Made by a program: the position numbers and the translations under genes
DNA from: JAPOVO01 sp026708165
GTDB lineage: Bacteria; Chloroflexota; UBA11872; VXNJ01
DNA length: 64,000 nucleotides
Reading direction: 5' to 3'
Assembly: GCA_965208775.1 (NCBI GenBank)
Contig: OZ242360.1
Coordinates: forward strand, 620,001-684,000
Notes under the pieces: generated by a model
What the model was told of the DNA's origin: nothing
The model's input: the letters and a program-made list of their open reading frames with translations, nothing else
The model's database searches: none
Part shown: positions 1 through 8,283 of the stretch, in pieces
Position numbering within the stretch: the first letter of the stretch is position 1
Layout: each line of letters begins with the position of its first letter

Positions 1-617
1 ACCGGCTCCGGCTGGCCGTGCAGCGGGCCAAGGCGGCCAACATGCCCAACGTCAATATCGAAAAGGCCATCAAACGCGGCGTCGGCGAGGACAAGGACGC
101 GCCCGAAATGTTCGATCTTGCTTACGAAGGTTACGGCCCCGGCGGCATCGCGCTCTTTATCGACGTATTGACCGACAACCGCAATCGGTCCGTGGCGCAA
201 ATACGCAACGTGCTCGAGACGTCCGGCGGTCACATGGCCGATTCGGGAAGCGTCGCCTGGATGTTCGAGCGACGCGGCGAAATCGTGGTAAAGGCCAACG
301 GCGCCGACCCGGACGACATCTTCATGATCGCCGCCGAATCAGGCGCCGACGACGTAGAGATCGACGAGTCGCTGGTTTACGTCTGGACCAAGCCCCACAT
401 GCTTGACGACGTGCGCAAGAGGCTGGTCAACGAGGGACTCGATATCGACCAGGCCGAGTTGGGAAGAGTCGCGTCGAGTCCTGTGGACGCAGAGGAGCGG
501 GGCGCTTTGCAAGTGCTGAGGCTCGTTTCCAATCTCGAAGAGCTGGACGACGTCCGCAAAGTAGATACAAACCTGAACATTACCGAAGACCTCGTAGCCA
601 CCTACGCGGCCGCCTGA
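1..617 (+). CDS. yebC: YebC/PmpR-family regulatory protein (5' truncated by window edge)
   Basis: YebC/TACO1-family protein. The family is linked to transcription regulation and to relief of ribosome stalling. The reading frame is open to the left edge, and the residues before the internal GTG at 18 (RLRLAV) match the family, so the true start lies outside the window. About 200 residues of a usual 240-250 are present. Conserved stretches seen are AKAANMPN, YEGYGPGG, TDNRNR and SGSVAWMF. It ends 3 bp before ruvC; yebC-ruvC-ruvA-ruvB is a common bacterial gene order, which supports the call. Confidence 0.95.
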   Translation, partial: RLRLAVQRAKAANMPNVNIEKAIKRGVGEDKDAPEMFDLAYEGYGPGGIALFIDVLTDNRNRSVAQIRNVLETSGGHMADSGSVAWMFERRGEIVVKANGADPDDIFMIAAESGADDVEIDESLVYVWTKPHMLDDVRKRLVNEGLDIDQAELGRVASSPVDAEERGALQVLRLVSNLEELDDVRKVDTNLNITEDLVATYAAA

Positions 618-620
618 GCC

Positions 621-1118
621 GTGCTGACCCTGGGAGTGGACCCAGGCCTCGCAAACCTCGGATTCGGTCTTGTTGCAGGAGAAACCGATCCGGTCCTGGT
701 CGAATACGGTTGCCTGGAATCAAACGCCCGTGACAGCACACCGCAACGTCTCTTGGATCTTCACGAAGGGATAGAACGAGTACTCGACTCTCACCCGGTC
801 ACCGACGTCGCCATCGAGCAGACGGTTTTCGGGCGGAATACATCCACGGCTACCTCGGTCGCTCAGGCGGGCGGCGTCGTGATGCTTTGCGCCGCGCGGC
901 GCGGCATTCCGGTCGCCGAATACTCGCCGCCGCAGATCAAGAACGCGGTTACCGGGGCCGGTAATGCCGATAAACTCCGGGTCCAGCAGATGGTCAGGAT
1001 CATTCTCAGACTGCGGAACGCACCGGAGCCGCATCACGCCGCGGACGCGCTGGCAGCCGCAATTTGCCACGTACACAATCATCGGCTTGGATTGAGGCTC
1101 GCGGCTTCGCGTAGATGA
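621..1118 (+). CDS. ruvC: Crossover junction endodeoxyribonuclease RuvC
   Basis: RuvC resolves Holliday junctions by paired nicks, working with RuvAB. The protein is 165 aa, the usual length, and starts at GTG three bases after yebC. The RNase H-fold acidic residues are D7 (GVDPG), E66 (AIEQ) and D142 (HHAADALA). The position equivalent to E. coli D138 is His139, a substitution also known in Thermus RuvC, so activity is expected. It is the second gene of a yebC-ruvCAB run. Confidence 0.97.
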   Translation: MLTLGVDPGLANLGFGLVAGETDPVLVEYGCLESNARDSTPQRLLDLHEGIERVLDSHPVTDVAIEQTVFGRNTSTATSVAQAGGVVMLCAARRGIPVAEYSPPQIKNAVTGAGNADKLRVQQMVRIILRLRNAPEPHHAADALAAAICHVHNHRLGLRLAASRR

Positions 1119-1176
1119 GCCCCTCGTCATTGTCGAGACTGACGGTTTCTTCGGTTCGTCGCGTCAGGGGTAGGCG

Positions 1177-1755
1177 ATGATAAGCCAGGTGACCGGAGCC
1201 GTAATCCGGGCGGGCGAGGACTGGCTGGAGATTCAGCCTCGCGGCCTGGGTATCGGCCTGCGTATTTTTGTGACTGAGGGCGCGGCGGCTCGATATGCCG
1301 CGCCGGGCGCGGAAGTCACGCTGCACACGCGAATACACACGAGCGACGAGGGGCCATCCCTGTTTGGCTTCGAGAATCGCACGGAAGTCGACGCCTATGA
1401 AGCGTTGAAAACAGTCTCCGGTGTAGGGCCGCGAATGGCCCTGCGGGTTCTTTCGGCCCTGCCCGCCGGACGCCTGATAAGCGCGCTCAACAGCGGCGAC
1501 GCCAAGTCCCTTCAATCAGTCTCAGGCATTGGGGCCAGGACCGCCGAGCGCCTGATCGTCGAGCTAAAAGGTAAGCTAGTGGGCGACGACACGATACAGG
1601 CCATACCGGACGGAGCCGATGAGGCTATCGAGGCTTTGCTGGCGCTGGGTTATTCGCGGGCCGAGGCGATGGAAGGGACGGCCGCCTCCGCTAAACCGGG
1701 CATGACCGTGGAGCAGCAGATATCCGCGGCGCTGACCGCGCTGGCTAATCGGTAA
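1177..1755 (+). CDS. ruvA: Holliday junction branch migration protein RuvA
   Basis: RuvA binds four-way junctions as a tetramer and loads RuvB. The protein is 192 aa. An OB-fold N-terminal domain (about 1-63) is followed by two helix-hairpin-helix motifs with the hairpins SGVG (81-84) and SGIG (116-119, followed by ARTAERLIVELK). A flexible acidic linker leads to the C-terminal RuvB-binding three-helix domain (about 148-192). It lies 58 bp after ruvC and 29 bp before ruvB. Confidence 0.97.
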   Translation: MISQVTGAVIRAGEDWLEIQPRGLGIGLRIFVTEGAAARYAAPGAEVTLHTRIHTSDEGPSLFGFENRTEVDAYEALKTVSGVGPRMALRVLSALPAGRLISALNSGDAKSLQSVSGIGARTAERLIVELKGKLVGDDTIQAIPDGADEAIEALLALGYSRAEAMEGTAASAKPGMTVEQQISAALTALANR

Positions 1756-1784
1756 AACGTGCGTAGAGAGTCGCGACCGCTGCT

Positions 1785-2822
1785 GTGACCGAACGGATAG
1801 TCGCCCCGGAGCGAGCTACCCTGGAGGGTCAGCACGACGCCGCGCTGCGACCCCGAACGCTCTCCGACGGTGAATTCATCGGGCAGTCCAAGGTCAAGTC
1901 CGGGCTGCGCATTCTGCTGCTGGCCGCAAAGAAACGCGGTGAGCCGGTCGACCACATTCTGATCTGCGGGCCGCCCGGTCTCGGTAAGACGACGCTCGCC
2001 CACATCGTTGCCCGCGAAATGAACGCCAATATACGCGTCACCAGCGGCCCCGCTCTCGACCGGCCGGGAGACCTGGCCGCCACGCTGAACAGCATGAACG
2101 AAGGCGACGTTCTCTTCATCGACGAGATTCATAGGCTCGGCAAGCCGGTGGAGGAGATCCTCTATCCGGCAATGGAAGACCGTGAACTCGATCTGGTCGT
2201 CGGTCAGGGAAAAGGCTCGGCATCGCGCAGCTACCGGATCGCGCTGCCGCCCTTCACGCTCGTCGGCGCCACCACCAGGATCGGTCTCCTCAGCGCGCCG
2301 CTGCGGGACAGGTTCGGTGCGATTTACCGGCTCGATTTCTACTCCGTGGATGAATGTGAGGAGATCGTCGGCAGATCAGCTTCCATTCTCGACGTTGATC
2401 TCGATCCCGGCGGACGGAGGGAAATCGCGCGCCGGTCCCGAGGCACCGCCAGAGTGTGCAACCGCCTGCTGCGAAGAGTCCGCGACTACGCCGAGGTGGA
2501 AGCCGACGGGCGCATCACGAGGCCAGTGGCCGAAGCCGCGCTCGCTGCCCTTGACGTAGACTCAACCGGGCTCGACGACATGGACAGGAAGATCATCGAA
2601 GCGATAATTGTCAAGTTCGATGGAGGTCCTGTAGGTCTTCAAACGCTGGGCGCGACTCTGGCCGAAGACGGCGTGACCCTGGAGGACTACTACGAACCGT
2701 ATTTGCTGCAGCAAGGATTCATAGCCCGCACTCCGAGAGGAAGAGTTGCCACGCGATTGGCTTACGAGCATATGGGAATCGAGTATCCAGAGGCCCAAAC
2801 AGCTCAAAAGAAGCTCCTCTAG
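1785..2822 (+). CDS. ruvB: Holliday junction DNA helicase RuvB
   Basis: RuvB is the AAA+ hexameric motor of branch migration. The protein is 345 aa with a GTG start. Walker A is GPPGLGKT (62-69), Walker B is LFIDEIHR (D113-E114), and the sensor/arginine-finger region GATTRIGLLSAPLRDRFG follows. The C-terminal winged helix includes GPVGLQTL and EPYLLQQGFIARTPRGR, a DNA-binding signature of RuvB. It closes the ruvCAB cluster; the acylphosphatase gene starts 4 bp later. Confidence 0.98.
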   Translation: MTERIVAPERATLEGQHDAALRPRTLSDGEFIGQSKVKSGLRILLLAAKKRGEPVDHILICGPPGLGKTTLAHIVAREMNANIRVTSGPALDRPGDLAATLNSMNEGDVLFIDEIHRLGKPVEEILYPAMEDRELDLVVGQGKGSASRSYRIALPPFTLVGATTRIGLLSAPLRDRFGAIYRLDFYSVDECEEIVGRSASILDVDLDPGGRREIARRSRGTARVCNRLLRRVRDYAEVEADGRITRPVAEAALAALDVDSTGLDDMDRKIIEAIIVKFDGGPVGLQTLGATLAEDGVTLEDYYEPYLLQQGFIARTPRGRVATRLAYEHMGIEYPEAQTAQKKLL

Positions 2823-2826
2823 GCCG

Positions 2827-3129
2827 ATGGCGGAATCGGGAACAGCCACTACGTCGAGTGTTCATGCAACCGTCATTGGAAGAGTGCAGGGAGTAGGCTT
2901 TCGATACTTCGTAATGAGAAAGGCTAACGGCCTGGGACTGGTCGGCTACGTGCGAAACTCCCGGACTTACAATCGGCTCGAAATAGTCGCAGAGGGGAGG
3001 CGCGACCGACTGGACGACTTTCTCAAAGCAGTCCGAAGAGGACCGCCCGGCGCCCGGGTCGACGATCTGAGGTCGATTTGGGGGCACGCGAGAAACCGTT
3101 ACGACGCCTTTCGGATCAACCCGACGTGA
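2827..3129 (+). CDS. acyP: Acylphosphatase
   Basis: This small enzyme hydrolyses acyl phosphates. The ATG at 2827 was chosen over an upstream in-frame start because it lies just after ruvB and gives the usual 100 aa. The phosphate-binding loop is GRVQGVGFRYF with catalytic Arg26, followed by GYVRNS with catalytic Asn44. The gene ends in GTGA, overlapping the start of the next gene, so the two are probably translationally coupled. Confidence 0.93.
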   Translation: MAESGTATTSSVHATVIGRVQGVGFRYFVMRKANGLGLVGYVRNSRTYNRLEIVAEGRRDRLDDFLKAVRRGPPGARVDDLRSIWGHARNRYDAFRINPT

Positions 3130-4406
3130 ACCAACCGTCTCACGCCGCGACCGAAACCAGCCAGGACCGGCGAACCGATCAATTCCGGTCCACCCGAGCG
3201 GTAGCATGGATCTTTCTGCTGGGCGCGTTTGCGGTGTTCATCCTGGTCGTGCTGGTGCTTCCCGGCAGGATTGCCACGGCGCTGGGAAGCATCACCGTCA
3301 ATACCAATCTTCGAGCCGAGCCGATCGAAGGCACGGTCTTATTGAAAGACCCGAATGAAGTGGCCTGGAAGCAGCTACGCGATCCAATACCCGTAATGCC
3401 CGGATCGAGAATCGGTACCGACTCGGGATCCCGCGCGTTCCTGGAGCTATTCGATGGCAGCACCATATATCTGTACAACAACTCCGAAATCCTGATCGAA
3501 CGGAGCGCCCGCGGTTGGCTTGACGACGAAGTCAAACAGCTCCGATTGCGGCTCCACAGGGGTAGAGCCGTTTTGGGAGTCGCAAGCACCGAGGACGAGT
3601 CTCAACGGATATTTTCACTAGCCGCAAATCAGGGCTGGATGGAATTTGTAGAAGGTAGTTACCTCGTCGAGTTGCTCCCGGATGAGCGCACCGAGGTACT
3701 GGTTCGACGGGGTGAGGTGTATCTGTTCAATGGCTCCGATCTGGCCAACGTTGGTATCGGAGGCCGCGGGGGTTATGCCGCGAACCTCGCTCCGCGAGGC
3801 GACCTGTCGCCCATGAGCCCGCTCCTTAACGATCCCCAACTTACGGATCTGGCATCGGCATCGCCATGGCGGCCGTTCGTTGTTACCGAAGCCGGCATCG
3901 ACGGGCAGACTACGAAATCATCGTTCTATGTGGACTCGCCCGGGGCATCCTCCTCTGAACGGGATTCCGCATACCGGTTCAGGAGAATCGGAAACGGCAA
4001 CGAACAGGTAAACCGTCACGGCGAAGCCGGCATCTCCCAGACAATCAACCGGGACATCCGCGACTACTCCGCTCTCGGGATGCGAGCGCGGGTGAGAGTC
4101 AACTATCAGAGTTTGTCGGGCGGGGGCTCGGCTGGCACCGAATACCCGGTGATGATCAAAATCTACTACGTGGACGGAGCGGGCCAGGACCAGATTTGGT
4201 ACCACGGTTTCTATCACCAGAATACCGATGGATTCTCTGTAGCGGGGGCCAGCCTGGTCCCCACGTATCAATGGGTTACTTACGAGAACCCTGACCTCAT
4301 ACACGCCATTTATCCGCTTCCCGTGTTCATCCGGCATGTCGAAGTGCTCGGCTCGGGCTGGGAGTTCGACTCGTACGTCACGGAAGTCTCGCTCGAGGGC
4401 CGCTAG
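3126..4406 (+). CDS. FecR-domain membrane-anchored protein
   Basis: A 426-aa protein whose GTG start overlaps the acylphosphatase stop. A cytoplasmic N-terminus of about 24 residues is followed by one membrane segment (about 25-46) and an exported region. Residues from about 70 resemble the FecR fold: MPGSRIGTDSGSRAFLELF, a 'GSTIYLYNNSEI' strand, and later 'VRRGEVYLFN'. The C-terminal part has no family I recognise and may be a beta-sandwich. In Chloroflexota such stand-alone FecR proteins occur without a sigma factor or TonB receptor, and none is seen here, so the role is unknown. Confidence 0.75.
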   Translation: MNQPSHAATETSQDRRTDQFRSTRAVAWIFLLGAFAVFILVVLVLPGRIATALGSITVNTNLRAEPIEGTVLLKDPNEVAWKQLRDPIPVMPGSRIGTDSGSRAFLELFDGSTIYLYNNSEILIERSARGWLDDEVKQLRLRLHRGRAVLGVASTEDESQRIFSLAANQGWMEFVEGSYLVELLPDERTEVLVRRGEVYLFNGSDLANVGIGGRGGYAANLAPRGDLSPMSPLLNDPQLTDLASASPWRPFVVTEAGIDGQTTKSSFYVDSPGASSSERDSAYRFRRIGNGNEQVNRHGEAGISQTINRDIRDYSALGMRARVRVNYQSLSGGGSAGTEYPVMIKIYYVDGAGQDQIWYHGFYHQNTDGFSVAGASLVPTYQWVTYENPDLIHAIYPLPVFIRHVEVLGSGWEFDSYVTEVSLEGR

Positions 4407-4419
4407 ACGTGGCACCGCC

Positions 4420-4791
4420 TTGCTGACCACCGGCGTCGATGCCATAGAAATCGAACGGATCGAAGGCGTGCTTGAGCGTCACGGCCAACGTTTCCTGAAC
4501 CGGATATACACTCCGGGCGAAATACGCTATTGCAGGGGCCGCGCGCGCGAGCTGGCAGCCCGGTTCGCCGCGAAAGAGGCGATCTCAAAAGCGCTCGGCA
4601 CGGGTATGCGTGGGATTCGCTGGCGGGAGATGGAAGTCGTGCCCGACAGACGCGGCAAGCCGCACGTTCGGCTTCACGGGGCCGCAAAAGAGCGCGCGCA
4701 AACTTTGGGGATCGAAGACCTTGCAATCAGCCTTACTCACGCAAGGCACCTGGCGATCGCCATGGTGGTCGGGATGGCCAAATCAAAATGA
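4420..4791 (+). CDS. acpS: Holo-[acyl-carrier-protein] synthase
   Basis: AcpS transfers 4'-phosphopantetheine from CoA to the serine of acyl carrier protein. The TTG at 4420 gives 123 aa, matching the family; earlier in-frame starts would lie inside the upstream gene. Mg-binding residues are D7 (GVDAIEIERIE) and E53 (RFAAKEAISKALGTG), and the C-terminal 'ISLTHARHLAIAMVV' is typical. It overlaps the next gene by ATGA, suggesting coupling. Confidence 0.95.
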   Translation: MLTTGVDAIEIERIEGVLERHGQRFLNRIYTPGEIRYCRGRARELAARFAAKEAISKALGTGMRGIRWREMEVVPDRRGKPHVRLHGAAKERAQTLGIEDLAISLTHARHLAIAMVVGMAKSK

Positions 4792-6335
4792 CCACCGCCC
4801 CTGAAAGACTCTGCACAATCTCGGAAATGCGGAAGCTGGAGGCCGCGGCCATGAGCGCGGGCATCGCTGAAGGGCAGCTTATGGAGAAAGCCGGAGCAGC
4901 CGTCTTCCGTGAGATATCGACCCGGGCGAACGGGCTTTCGGGAAAGTCCGCGGTGGTATTGGCAGGACCCGGACACAATGGCGGCGACGGTCTGGTTGTC
5001 GCTCGACACATGGCACGCGCCCGGGCCTTGGTGACGATAGTAGTATCCCGGCCCCGCGAATCCGATCCTCTTGTTGAGGCCGCTGTCCAGGCCGGCGCAA
5101 GAACAATCACATTTTCACCTGGCCTTGCCCGACGTTGCGCGGCCAACGCAGATATCGTTGTCGATTGCCTGTTGGGGATCGGCAGCTCGCCGCCACTACG
5201 CGGTCAAGTCGAGCGGATTCTTCAGGAAATCGATGGTCTAACGGGACCGTTCCGGGTCGCCTGTGACATTGCGTCGGGGATCGACGCGGACACGGGCGCT
5301 GCGGACGAGAACGCCTTCTCCGCCGATGTCACCGTGGCCACAGGTCCGATAAAGATCGGCTCCCTATTGCATCCCGCACGGGCAAAAGGCGGTCGCCTCG
5401 TGGAAACGGACATCGGGCTCCCCGAGAAGTCCCTGTCGGAACTGCGAGGCCGAATTCTGCTGCCCGAAGACGAAGCGAAATCTCTTCCGGAGAGGACGGC
5501 CGCCGGGCACAAAGGCACCTATGGGAAAGTGTTGATTGCGGCGGGGTGTCGAAGCTATCGCGGCGCCGCCGTACTCGCCTGCCTGGGAGCCGCTCGCACC
5601 GGAGCCGGGGTGGTGTCGCTTGCATCGGTCGAGCCTGTTATAGCCGCAAGCGCCGCACGCACCAGCAGCGTCACATACGAAAACCTTGTCGAGGTCGACG
5701 GCTATATCGCCGCGATCAACTCGGAGGCGGTCGCCAAGTCGATCGAGACCGCCGACGCCGCGGTTGTCGGCCCGGGACTCGGCAGAAACCGCGAAACGGA
5801 TGAATTCACGAGATCGCTCTTACGAGCGGCGTCCGACCATACGCCGATGGTCGTCGACGCGGACGCTCTCAATGCGTGTGCGCCCGCTCCCGGAGCGCTG
5901 GCTTCATGCCGGTCGGGCCTGGTGGTGACCCCGCATCCGGGCGAGATGGGACGTTTGCTCGGCACGAGTGCGATTCAAGTCCAGCGCAACCGGCTTGCCT
6001 CGGCGCTTGAGGGGGCGAAGCTGCTAGGACAGGTTGTCGTGCTTAAGGGAGCGGGATCGATCGTGGCCGAGCCGGACGGCGCATACGTGGTATGTCCTTG
6101 GGCAGTCCCAGCACTCTCGCACGCCGGCAGCGGCGACGTGCTTGCCGGAGTGATCGGATCGTTGCTCGCTCAAGGGCTTAAGCCCGCACCAGCGGCGCGG
6201 CTGGGAGTGCTGATCCACTCTCTTGCGGGTCAGAAGGCGGGCGAAAGGCGCGGACCCGCTGGAGCTATAGCCGACGACTTGCCGGGGGAAATCCCCGAAG
6301 TGATCGAGGAGCTAAGGGCGCTCCGCGCCGGCTAG
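4788..6335 (+). CDS. nnr: Bifunctional NAD(P)H-hydrate epimerase / ADP-dependent dehydratase
   Basis: This enzyme repairs hydrated NAD(P)H: the N-terminal epimerase (about 1-215) converts R-NADHX to S, and the C-terminal ribokinase-like dehydratase (about 225-505) restores NAD(P)H. The length is 515 aa from the ATG overlapping the acpS stop. The epimerase signature GPGHNGGDG lies at 60-68. The dehydratase shows GHKGTYGKVLIAAG, VVDADALNA, TPHPGEMGRLLG and SGDVLAG. The acpS-nnr order is frequent in bacteria. The 3' end overlaps convergent recX by 4 bp. Confidence 0.96.
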   Translation: MTTAPERLCTISEMRKLEAAAMSAGIAEGQLMEKAGAAVFREISTRANGLSGKSAVVLAGPGHNGGDGLVVARHMARARALVTIVVSRPRESDPLVEAAVQAGARTITFSPGLARRCAANADIVVDCLLGIGSSPPLRGQVERILQEIDGLTGPFRVACDIASGIDADTGAADENAFSADVTVATGPIKIGSLLHPARAKGGRLVETDIGLPEKSLSELRGRILLPEDEAKSLPERTAAGHKGTYGKVLIAAGCRSYRGAAVLACLGAARTGAGVVSLASVEPVIAASAARTSSVTYENLVEVDGYIAAINSEAVAKSIETADAAVVGPGLGRNRETDEFTRSLLRAASDHTPMVVDADALNACAPAPGALASCRSGLVVTPHPGEMGRLLGTSAIQVQRNRLASALEGAKLLGQVVVLKGAGSIVAEPDGAYVVCPWAVPALSHAGSGDVLAGVIGSLLAQGLKPAPAARLGVLIHSLAGQKAGERRGPAGAIADDLPGEIPEVIEELRALRAG

Positions 6336-6976
6336 TCGAATTCCGAATCGGGCGATTCTTCCCATAGCTCGTCCAAAAGTGGGACCACGGTCGCATAGTC
6401 GAAACCGCGTCTCGACAAGTAACCCGCAAGCCGCCGCCGGAACGTCGCTTTGTCCAGATGACGCAACGACTCCGCCCGCCGGACGGCGACCTTCCGTACA
6501 AGGTCTCGATCATCGGGATAGTACGAATCCAGTACATGCTCGATAGTTTCTCTCGCCACCCCGAGCTTCCTGAGCTCCGCTGAAATCGCCCTGTGCCCCC
6601 TCGGTCGGTTTTTTGCTCGGCTCTCGGCCCACAATCGGGCGAACTGCTCGTCATCCAGATATCCGCTTCGAGTGAGATCCGCGACTGCCGCTTCGTTCGA
6701 TTTCGTTCCCAAGTCTTCCTTGGCGAGCCGGTCGGTCATCTCCCTGACGGTTCGGGGGCGCTCGTTAAGAAACCGATAGGCTACTGCCTTGGCGTGCCGC
6801 GTCTCGCTCTCCAATATCGCGTCGCGCAGGCTATCCCACGGAACATCCTCGTTGGTTTGGAAGCCTTCCTCACCGAAGACATCGCGGCGGAGCAATACAC
6901 AGGAGCCATCGTCCAACTCCATCTGGACCCAGCCCCGCCTAGCTTTCTTGTAGCTGTAACCCGTTACTACGGGCAC
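6332..6976 (-). CDS. recX: Regulatory protein RecX
   Basis: RecX limits RecA filament growth. The protein is 214 aa with the family's repeated three-helix modules: 'AYRFLNERPRTVREMTDRL', 'GYLDDEQFARLWAESRA', 'RGHRAISAELRKLGV' and a C-terminal 'RRLAGYLSRRGFDYATV'. The N-terminal 50 residues form the extra beta-rich extension seen in longer RecX proteins. No recA lies in the window. It starts 1 bp downstream of the end of the B-box gene on the same strand and overlaps nnr tail to tail. Confidence 0.9.
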   Translation of the reverse strand: MPVVTGYSYKKARRGWVQMELDDGSCVLLRRDVFGEEGFQTNEDVPWDSLRDAILESETRHAKAVAYRFLNERPRTVREMTDRLAKEDLGTKSNEAAVADLTRSGYLDDEQFARLWAESRAKNRPRGHRAISAELRKLGVARETIEHVLDSYYPDDRDLVRKVAVRRAESLRHLDKATFRRRLAGYLSRRGFDYATVVPLLDELWEESPDSEFD

Positions 6977-6977
6977 G

Positions 6978-7544
6978 TCAGCGTCTGGTTACAGACCACA
7001 AGAGCCCGGCAATCGTCCCGACCAGATAGAACGTCGATTGAAGGACGAGCGCTATTGTCACTCCAAGGCCGCCCGAGCCGCCTCCGAGCGAGACGATGTC
7101 CAGCCCGCCCAGACCGGCGACCACCATCGCGGCAAGTATGGTCCCCGCCAAGGCTCCGCTACCGCCCAGCGTCAGCACGTTAGACCGACGGTCGGGCTGC
7201 CATTGACCGCGAAGGCGGCGTCCCATCAGCCATCCGGCCAGCACCCCGATCAGGATCATTGGAATCGAGCCGAGAGCGGACAGTAGAAGCTGCACGAGTC
7301 CGAATATCGAGGCGATGCCCGTCAGGAACACGACTTCGCGAATAGCGAGATTGCGACGCTGGATTTCCGGCGGCGGCAGGCCCAGGCATTCGTGGCAGAT
7401 CAGGCCGGCTTCGACGTGCTCCATGCACTCACGGCAATACGCGCGTTCGCACCTGATGCAGCTTAAGAGCGTCTCCCGATCCGCGTGCACCGTGCAGTGC
7501 GTCGACGCGGAATCCCCGCCCGCAGGCGGCTTAGACTCGGCCAC
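6978..7544 (-). CDS. B-box zinc-finger integral membrane protein
   Basis: The GTG at 7544 was chosen because longer versions would run into plsY. This gives 188 aa. The N-terminal zinc module has C17-x2-H20, C29-x2-C32, C37-x2-C40, H43 and C50-x2-C53, a B-box-like pattern. Three to four hydrophobic segments follow, Gly-rich and typical of membrane helices (about 70-188). Bacterial B-box membrane proteins, sometimes paired with rhomboid domains, are known but their function is unclear; the catalytic rhomboid residues are not visible here. It sits between plsY and recX on the same strand. Confidence 0.75.
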   Translation of the reverse strand: MAESKPPAGGDSASTHCTVHADRETLLSCIRCERAYCRECMEHVEAGLICHECLGLPPPEIQRRNLAIREVVFLTGIASIFGLVQLLLSALGSIPMILIGVLAGWLMGRRLRGQWQPDRRSNVLTLGGSGALAGTILAAMVVAGLGGLDIVSLGGGSGGLGVTIALVLQSTFYLVGTIAGLLWSVTRR

Positions 7545-7578
7545 TACAGTCCCGGATAACCCCGAAATACGTTCAGGT

Positions 7579-8253
7579 TTAGAGACCGGTTGGCTCGTCT
7601 GGCTCGCTGCTCCGCGACCGGCGGTATGTCGGCCACGCAGCCAATCTCGACTCGGTGCCGTGCGCGAGCCGAAGCATGTTTGATCGGTGCTGCCAGAGGA
7701 TAAGTGCGCCGGCGAGTCCCACGTAAACGAGTCCCCATACGGATGTCCATAGGCCTGAAACGTACCAAACGATTCCGCTCGCGAAGGCGACGACAGTCGC
7801 GCCGATCGAGCCAAGCGAAACGTACCTGACGACAACTATCAGTGTGATTCCAATGGGAGCGGCCACGATTAACACGGTTGGGAAAATGACAATCACCGCA
7901 CCGAGACCCGTGAGAAGTCCTTTGCCTCCCTTGAAGCCCACCCATAACGACCAGCTATGCCCCGCAACCGCGGCCACGCCGGCCAGCGCCTGGATCTCCG
8001 GATGGTTCGGCATGGTGAGTCCAACAACCAGTGCCGGAATCGCTCCCTTGAGCAGGTCGGACGACAGTACGAATAGTCCCGCCTTCAGCCCCAGAACGCG
8101 TATTACGTTTGTCATACCCATGCTGCCGCTGCCGTGGGCAAATACGTCCTTATCGGCAAAGTGACGCCCGAGCAAATAGCCGACCGGAATGGAACCCACC
8201 AGATAGGACAGAATCAGGAAGGCAATAGCCAGCAAAATCTCGAAAACACTCAT
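7579..8253 (-). CDS. plsY: Acyl-phosphate:glycerol-3-phosphate acyltransferase PlsY
   Basis: PlsY makes lysophosphatidic acid from acyl-phosphate and glycerol-3-phosphate at the inner membrane, the first step of phospholipid synthesis. The three loop motifs are visible: SIPVGYLLG (21-29), GSGSMGMTNV (41-50, usually GSGNIGATN) and GFKGGKG (106-112). Several membrane helices separate them. The last 25 residues, past the core fold, are polar. It lies 30 bp after der on the same strand; a plsC homologue is transcribed divergently from der nearby. Confidence 0.95.
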   Translation of the reverse strand: MSVFEILLAIAFLILSYLVGSIPVGYLLGRHFADKDVFAHGSGSMGMTNVIRVLGLKAGLFVLSSDLLKGAIPALVVGLTMPNHPEIQALAGVAAVAGHSWSLWVGFKGGKGLLTGLGAVIVIFPTVLIVAAPIGITLIVVVRYVSLGSIGATVVAFASGIVWYVSGLWTSVWGLVYVGLAGALILWQHRSNMLRLAHGTESRLAAWPTYRRSRSSEPDEPTGL

Positions 8254-8283
8254 GCCACCGGCCCCACCGACAAGAATGTCAGG